From: Candidatus Bathycorpusculum fermentans
GTDB taxonomy: Archaea; Thermoproteota; Bathyarchaeia; Bathyarchaeales; Bathycorpusculaceae
NCBI GenBank assembly: GCA_009787175.1
Contig: WRGM01000091.1
Coordinates: forward strand, 1-6,978
Direction of reading: 5' to 3'
Length of the DNA stretch: 6,978 bases
Part shown: in pieces, positions 4,273-6,978 of the stretch
Position numbering within the stretch: position 1 is the stretch's first letter
Layout of the letters: every line of letters begins with the position of its first letter
Notes under the pieces: generated by a model
The model's input: only the letters and a program-made list of their open reading frames with translations
Databases searched by the model: none
What the model was told of the DNA's origin: nothing
Made by a program: the position numbers and the translations under genes

Positions 4273-6774
4273 ATGAATACAAATAAAATAAACACAAAGC
4301 TATTGGCAACCATAACAATAATGCTATTATTTGCATCTGCGATGCTAGCAGTGGTACCAGCAGCAAACGCAACCATATCTGTAGCCGTCTCACCTGGTAC
4401 TGTTCAGGTTGGTGGCAAAATTACCGCTACAGGCAATGTCTCAAACCCTGGTGCTACGGTATCAATATATATTGATAACCTTGAAATTGCGAATCGATTA
4501 AATGCTACAAGAGCAACATCTAGTGCTAATGCTACTTATTCCATTGACGCAAACATTCCAGAACTCAAGAAGGGTGCACACGACATTCTTGTAGTTGAAG
4601 AAGTTGGCAATGTTTTCGGATCTGGTCAGTCTGCTAGTGCACCCATTACTATCGGGGAGAAGTTGACTTTAACACTATCAAAAGATATCCGAGGCGCAAC
4701 TGTAGAAATTAAAGGCACAGGCTTTACTCCACACAGCACGGGAGGACAGAATAACACTTTAGCCTTTAGGTTCTATAACACCACCGGTAACGTTACCGAT
4801 ATGGTTCTCCCAACGTCGCCTTCAGCTGTACGACCAAATGTTAACGGTACTTTCACTGCATATTTCACTGTACCCAATCTAGACTACGGTAGCTATACTG
4901 TCAGCGCTATAACTGCTTCTGGTTCTGCTAGTGATTCTGCAACAGCAGCTTTTGCAATTGGTCCAGTTATTACTCTTTCTCCAAACAATGGATTAGCAGG
5001 AACACAGATTACAATTAAAGGACGCGGATTTACACCAGGTACAACATTAACTACTCTTAACTTTACTTCTGGTGCAGTACTTAGATTGCTAAACGAAAGT
5101 GTGATCACAATAGACGGTGCAGGTGAATTCGAAGCTAATGCACTAGTTCACTCTGGTGCTTATGGTACACATACTATTGCAGCACAGGCTGTTGGTGGTC
5201 TAAGCGGAGAGGCAAGCTTTAGAATCAGTAATAACGCTAATGGTCATATAACAGTTAGCCCAATTGCAGGATATCCGACTACACCAGCTGGTCCAGGTGA
5301 TTTAATTACTGTTACTGGCTCAAACTTTGCAACAATTGCAGGCACAAAAGTTACTCTTACATTAACGCAGACTGGTGCACCAAGTTATCATCTTGGTGAA
5401 GTTACTACTAATAGTGATGGCACATTTACTGCTGAATTTATTGTTCCAACAAGCGGCACTGGTGAATACAACGTTACTGCTATGGATGCATACGGTATAA
5501 CTGGTAGTGCACCCTTTGGCGTCTCTATACTCTCCGTAGGACTCTATGACGACGTTACTGCAGCACCTATTACATATGACGTTACAACAGGCATGAACAC
5601 AACAATTAAAGGCACTGGCTTTAACGTCTTTGGCGACTCATACTATACAGCTAACATTACCATAGATGGTAAAATTATCCCTAACGGACAAAATGTCGGT
5701 CACCAATATGTAAATGGCGGTATTTCCGCTATTATAGGTGCTGTGGGAAGCACTATGGAACCTGGAACATACACAGTAGGAATAACTGCATATGTACACA
5801 GACTCGGAGGCGGTGGTCAACCAGCTGTTATTGGATATATTCGCGCTGAAACAAAAATGACGGTATCCAAAACTGCTGAAGTGACAGTCTCTCCTCAAAT
5901 AGCTCCACGAAACTCTACTGTACTTGTTGAAGGTGCATACTTTACAAACAATTCAGCTGTTACTATTCGTATATTTAACGCAACAACAGGCGTACAAGTT
6001 GGCAGTTCATACACCGCAACTGTAGGTACAAATAAGACTTCAGGCATATTCGCTCGCAACATCACTATCCCAATTGACTTTAAACTTGGTGACTACATCA
6101 TTAACGTTACCGACACTAACCGCGTAACAGCTAAAACAACTCTTACAGTAGCAAAAGTTAGCATAAATATCACTCTTGGCTCAAACACATATGCACAAGG
6201 CGACATTGCAACATTCCAATTAACTAGCAACACAGCTCCAATCGGCTCAATTAAAGTGTATGACTCTAGCGGCGCAACATTTGCTACTATACCCCTTACA
6301 ACAGCTAACTGGGTTAAGAATGGTAATAGCTATTCTTATCAGCAAAGTGGTAGTGCAGGTGGTGTACCTTTCGGCGCAATGATTCAGCTAGCCTCAGACG
6401 CACGCACAGGCGCATGGAAATGGGAAGCAGACGTCCAAGATGCAAATGAACCACAAAAATACAACGGCACATTCACAGTAAACGCAAAGACAGCAACTCC
6501 AACTCCACCTCCAACTGCAACTGCAACTACAGCTCCATCTACACCTCCATCAACTACAGCTCCATCTACACCTCCATCAACTACAGCTCCATCTACACCT
6601 CCATCAACTACAGCTCCAACTTCAGCTCCTCCAACTGCTCCAGCGACTTCTGCTCCTGCTGATAAAGGTACTGATCGGACGACTCTTATCATCATTGTAG
6701 CGGTTGTTGCTTTGATTGTTGGTGTGATAGCAGTATTTCTGTTTGTCACAATGCGTCGCAAAATCGCAAACTAA
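4273..6774 (+). CDS. Secreted, membrane-anchored surface protein with repeated beta-sandwich (IPT/TIG-like) modules
   Basis: This is an 833-residue exported protein. Residues 1-33 form a Sec signal peptide with a hydrophobic core and an Ala-Asn-Ala cleavage site. About seven modules of 80-110 residues follow, starting near 34, 130, 230, 325, 420, 537 and 628. Several carry the pattern SPxxGxxGTxITIKGxGFTPG seen in Ig-like/IPT domains of archaeal surface proteins. I count about 20 Asn-X-Ser/Thr sequons and almost no Cys. Residues 740-802 form a Pro/Thr/Ser/Ala stalk, probably O-glycosylated. A single transmembrane helix follows (about 805-826), with a basic MRRK stop-transfer end. This layout suggests a cell-surface adhesin or S-layer-associated protein facing outward. 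No enzyme motif is visible. The ATG follows a weak Shine-Dalgarno, and the gene stands alone. The architecture is seen directly; the adhesive role and archaeal origin are inferred. Confidence 0.85.
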   Translation: MNTNKINTKLLATITIMLLFASAMLAVVPAANATISVAVSPGTVQVGGKITATGNVSNPGATVSIYIDNLEIANRLNATRATSSANATYSIDANIPELKKGAHDILVVEEVGNVFGSGQSASAPITIGEKLTLTLSKDIRGATVEIKGTGFTPHSTGGQNNTLAFRFYNTTGNVTDMVLPTSPSAVRPNVNGTFTAYFTVPNLDYGSYTVSAITASGSASDSATAAFAIGPVITLSPNNGLAGTQITIKGRGFTPGTTLTTLNFTSGAVLRLLNESVITIDGAGEFEANALVHSGAYGTHTIAAQAVGGLSGEASFRISNNANGHITVSPIAGYPTTPAGPGDLITVTGSNFATIAGTKVTLTLTQTGAPSYHLGEVTTNSDGTFTAEFIVPTSGTGEYNVTAMDAYGITGSAPFGVSILSVGLYDDVTAAPITYDVTTGMNTTIKGTGFNVFGDSYYTANITIDGKIIPNGQNVGHQYVNGGISAIIGAVGSTMEPGTYTVGITAYVHRLGGGGQPAVIGYIRAETKMTVSKTAEVTVSPQIAPRNSTVLVEGAYFTNNSAVTIRIFNATTGVQVGSSYTATVGTNKTSGIFARNITIPIDFKLGDYIINVTDTNRVTAKTTLTVAKVSINITLGSNTYAQGDIATFQLTSNTAPIGSIKVYDSSGATFATIPLTTANWVKNGNSYSYQQSGSAGGVPFGAMIQLASDARTGAWKWEADVQDANEPQKYNGTFTVNAKTATPTPPPTATATTAPSTPPSTTAPSTPPSTTAPSTPPSTTAPTSAPPTAPATSAPADKGTDRTTLIIIVAVVALIVGVIAVFLFVTMRRKIAN
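6526..6619 (+). repeat. 27-bp tandem repeat in the surface protein stalk
   Basis: Three identical 27-bp units (6526-6552, 6553-6579, 6580-6606) and a partial fourth encode TTAPSTPPS repeats in the Pro/Thr stalk. Perfect nucleotide identity, including synonymous positions, points to recent slippage or unequal recombination. Changes in copy number would keep the frame and alter only the stalk length. Confidence 0.9.
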
Positions 6775-6814
6775 ACAACAGCAATAGCAAACAAACAAAC
6801 CAAAAATCAAACCC

Positions 6815-6827
6815 TTTTTCTTTTTTT
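6815..6827 (+). terminator. Oligo-T terminator after the surface protein gene
   Basis: T5-C-T7 lies about 40 bases after the stop codon with no stem-loop before it. Hairpin-less T tracts on the coding strand are the usual archaeal termination signal, which supports an archaeal context. Confidence 0.5.
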
Positions 6828-6863
6828 GTCAACACTTAAAACTTTTGCCAACACCTAAATCTT
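6827..6863. repeat. Degenerate 18-bp direct repeat
   Basis: TGTCAACACTTAAAACTT (6827-6844) and TGCCAACACCTAAATCTT (6846-6863) agree at 15 of 18 positions, with a 19-bp period. The pair lies between the terminator and the partial transposase. Its role is unknown; it may be flanking or subterminal DNA of that element. Confidence 0.4.
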
Positions 6864-6897
6864 GGCTCCCTCTCGCTTTATTAGACCTTCTCGAGAA

Positions 6898-6978
6898 TTA
6901 GATCCGTTTTTCGAAGTTAATTATGCCACAAATTAAAGCCATGCGTAGTCCAAACCGTTTTCTACGATTACGATACCT
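6898..6978 (-). CDS. DDE transposase, C-terminal end only (partial at window edge)
   Basis: The last 26 residues of a protein entering from the right edge read RYRNRRKRFGLRMALICGII then NFEKRI, with a TAA stop at 6900-6898. A basic RYRNRRKRFGLR block followed by a hydrophobic segment and N-F/Y-E is typical of the C-terminus of IS4/IS5-superfamily DDE transposases. The family cannot be set from so short a tail. The gene converges on the surface protein gene. The end of its IS should lie between the stop and about 6830; GGCTCCCTCTCGCTTTATTA at 6864-6883 looks like a possible terminal repeat, but the other end is outside the window. Confidence 0.55.
   Translation of the reverse strand, partial: RYRNRRKRFGLRMALICGIINFEKRI

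Noticed and set aside
4893..5108. Minus-strand frames within the surface protein gene (here, 5638-5898, 6384-6761 and 6622-6810)
   Set aside because: They are shadows of a continuous 833-codon gene; the one over the stalk only mirrors the 27-bp tandem repeat.
6526..6619. Regular repeats considered as a CRISPR array
   Set aside because: The units are contiguous, in frame and without spacers; they encode the Pro/Thr stalk.

Overview
The window looks like an accessory, transposon-rich stretch in which a bacterial-type mobilizable element lies beside an archaeal-looking surface-protein gene. Every gene left of about 3470 has bacterial-style signals: TATAAT promoters, a strong Shine-Dalgarno, and an IncQ/RSF1010-like transfer origin. 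Right of about 3470 the DNA becomes more AT-rich. It carries a TATA-like element, a large secreted protein built of beta-sandwich modules with many N-glycosylation sequons and a C-terminal membrane anchor, and an oligo-T terminator, all of which point to an archaeon. My best guess is an uncultured archaeon, perhaps Bathyarchaeia-like, that received a bacterial mobilization module. A bacterial host or an assembly chimera cannot be excluded from this window.

Layout. At 68-3065 on the minus strand lies a MobA/MobL (MobQ-class) relaxase gene, broken twice. A 1-nt deletion near 3019-3021 separates the start from the catalytic tyrosine. A complete IS4-family (IS50/Tn5-like) insertion sequence, 1231-2651, splits the metal-binding histidine motif. 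Removing the IS and one copy of its 9-bp target duplication, and restoring the lost base, gives one open frame of 522 residues. Just upstream of the relaxase start, at 3137-3166, is a hairpin followed by TAAGTGCGCCCT, a match to the IncQ/RSF1010-type nic core. A possible 102-residue leader ORF overlaps this oriT, has its own promoter and ribosome-binding site, and ends in a TAATG overlap with the relaxase start.

From 3473 to about 3925 on the minus strand is the decayed remnant of an IS1-family transposase, with frameshifts, stops and a missing 3' end. About 350 bases of AT-rich DNA follow. The intact 833-residue surface protein gene occupies 4273-6774. At the right edge (6898-6978, minus strand) is the C-terminal tail of another DDE transposase that continues outside the window.

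The relaxase, oriT and leader ORF once formed a mobilization cassette that depended on a helper conjugation system. As it stands the relaxase is dead, although the oriT could still be used in trans. The three transposase loci (one intact, one decayed, one partial) mark the region as an insertion hot spot. The surface protein is the only intact non-mobile gene.
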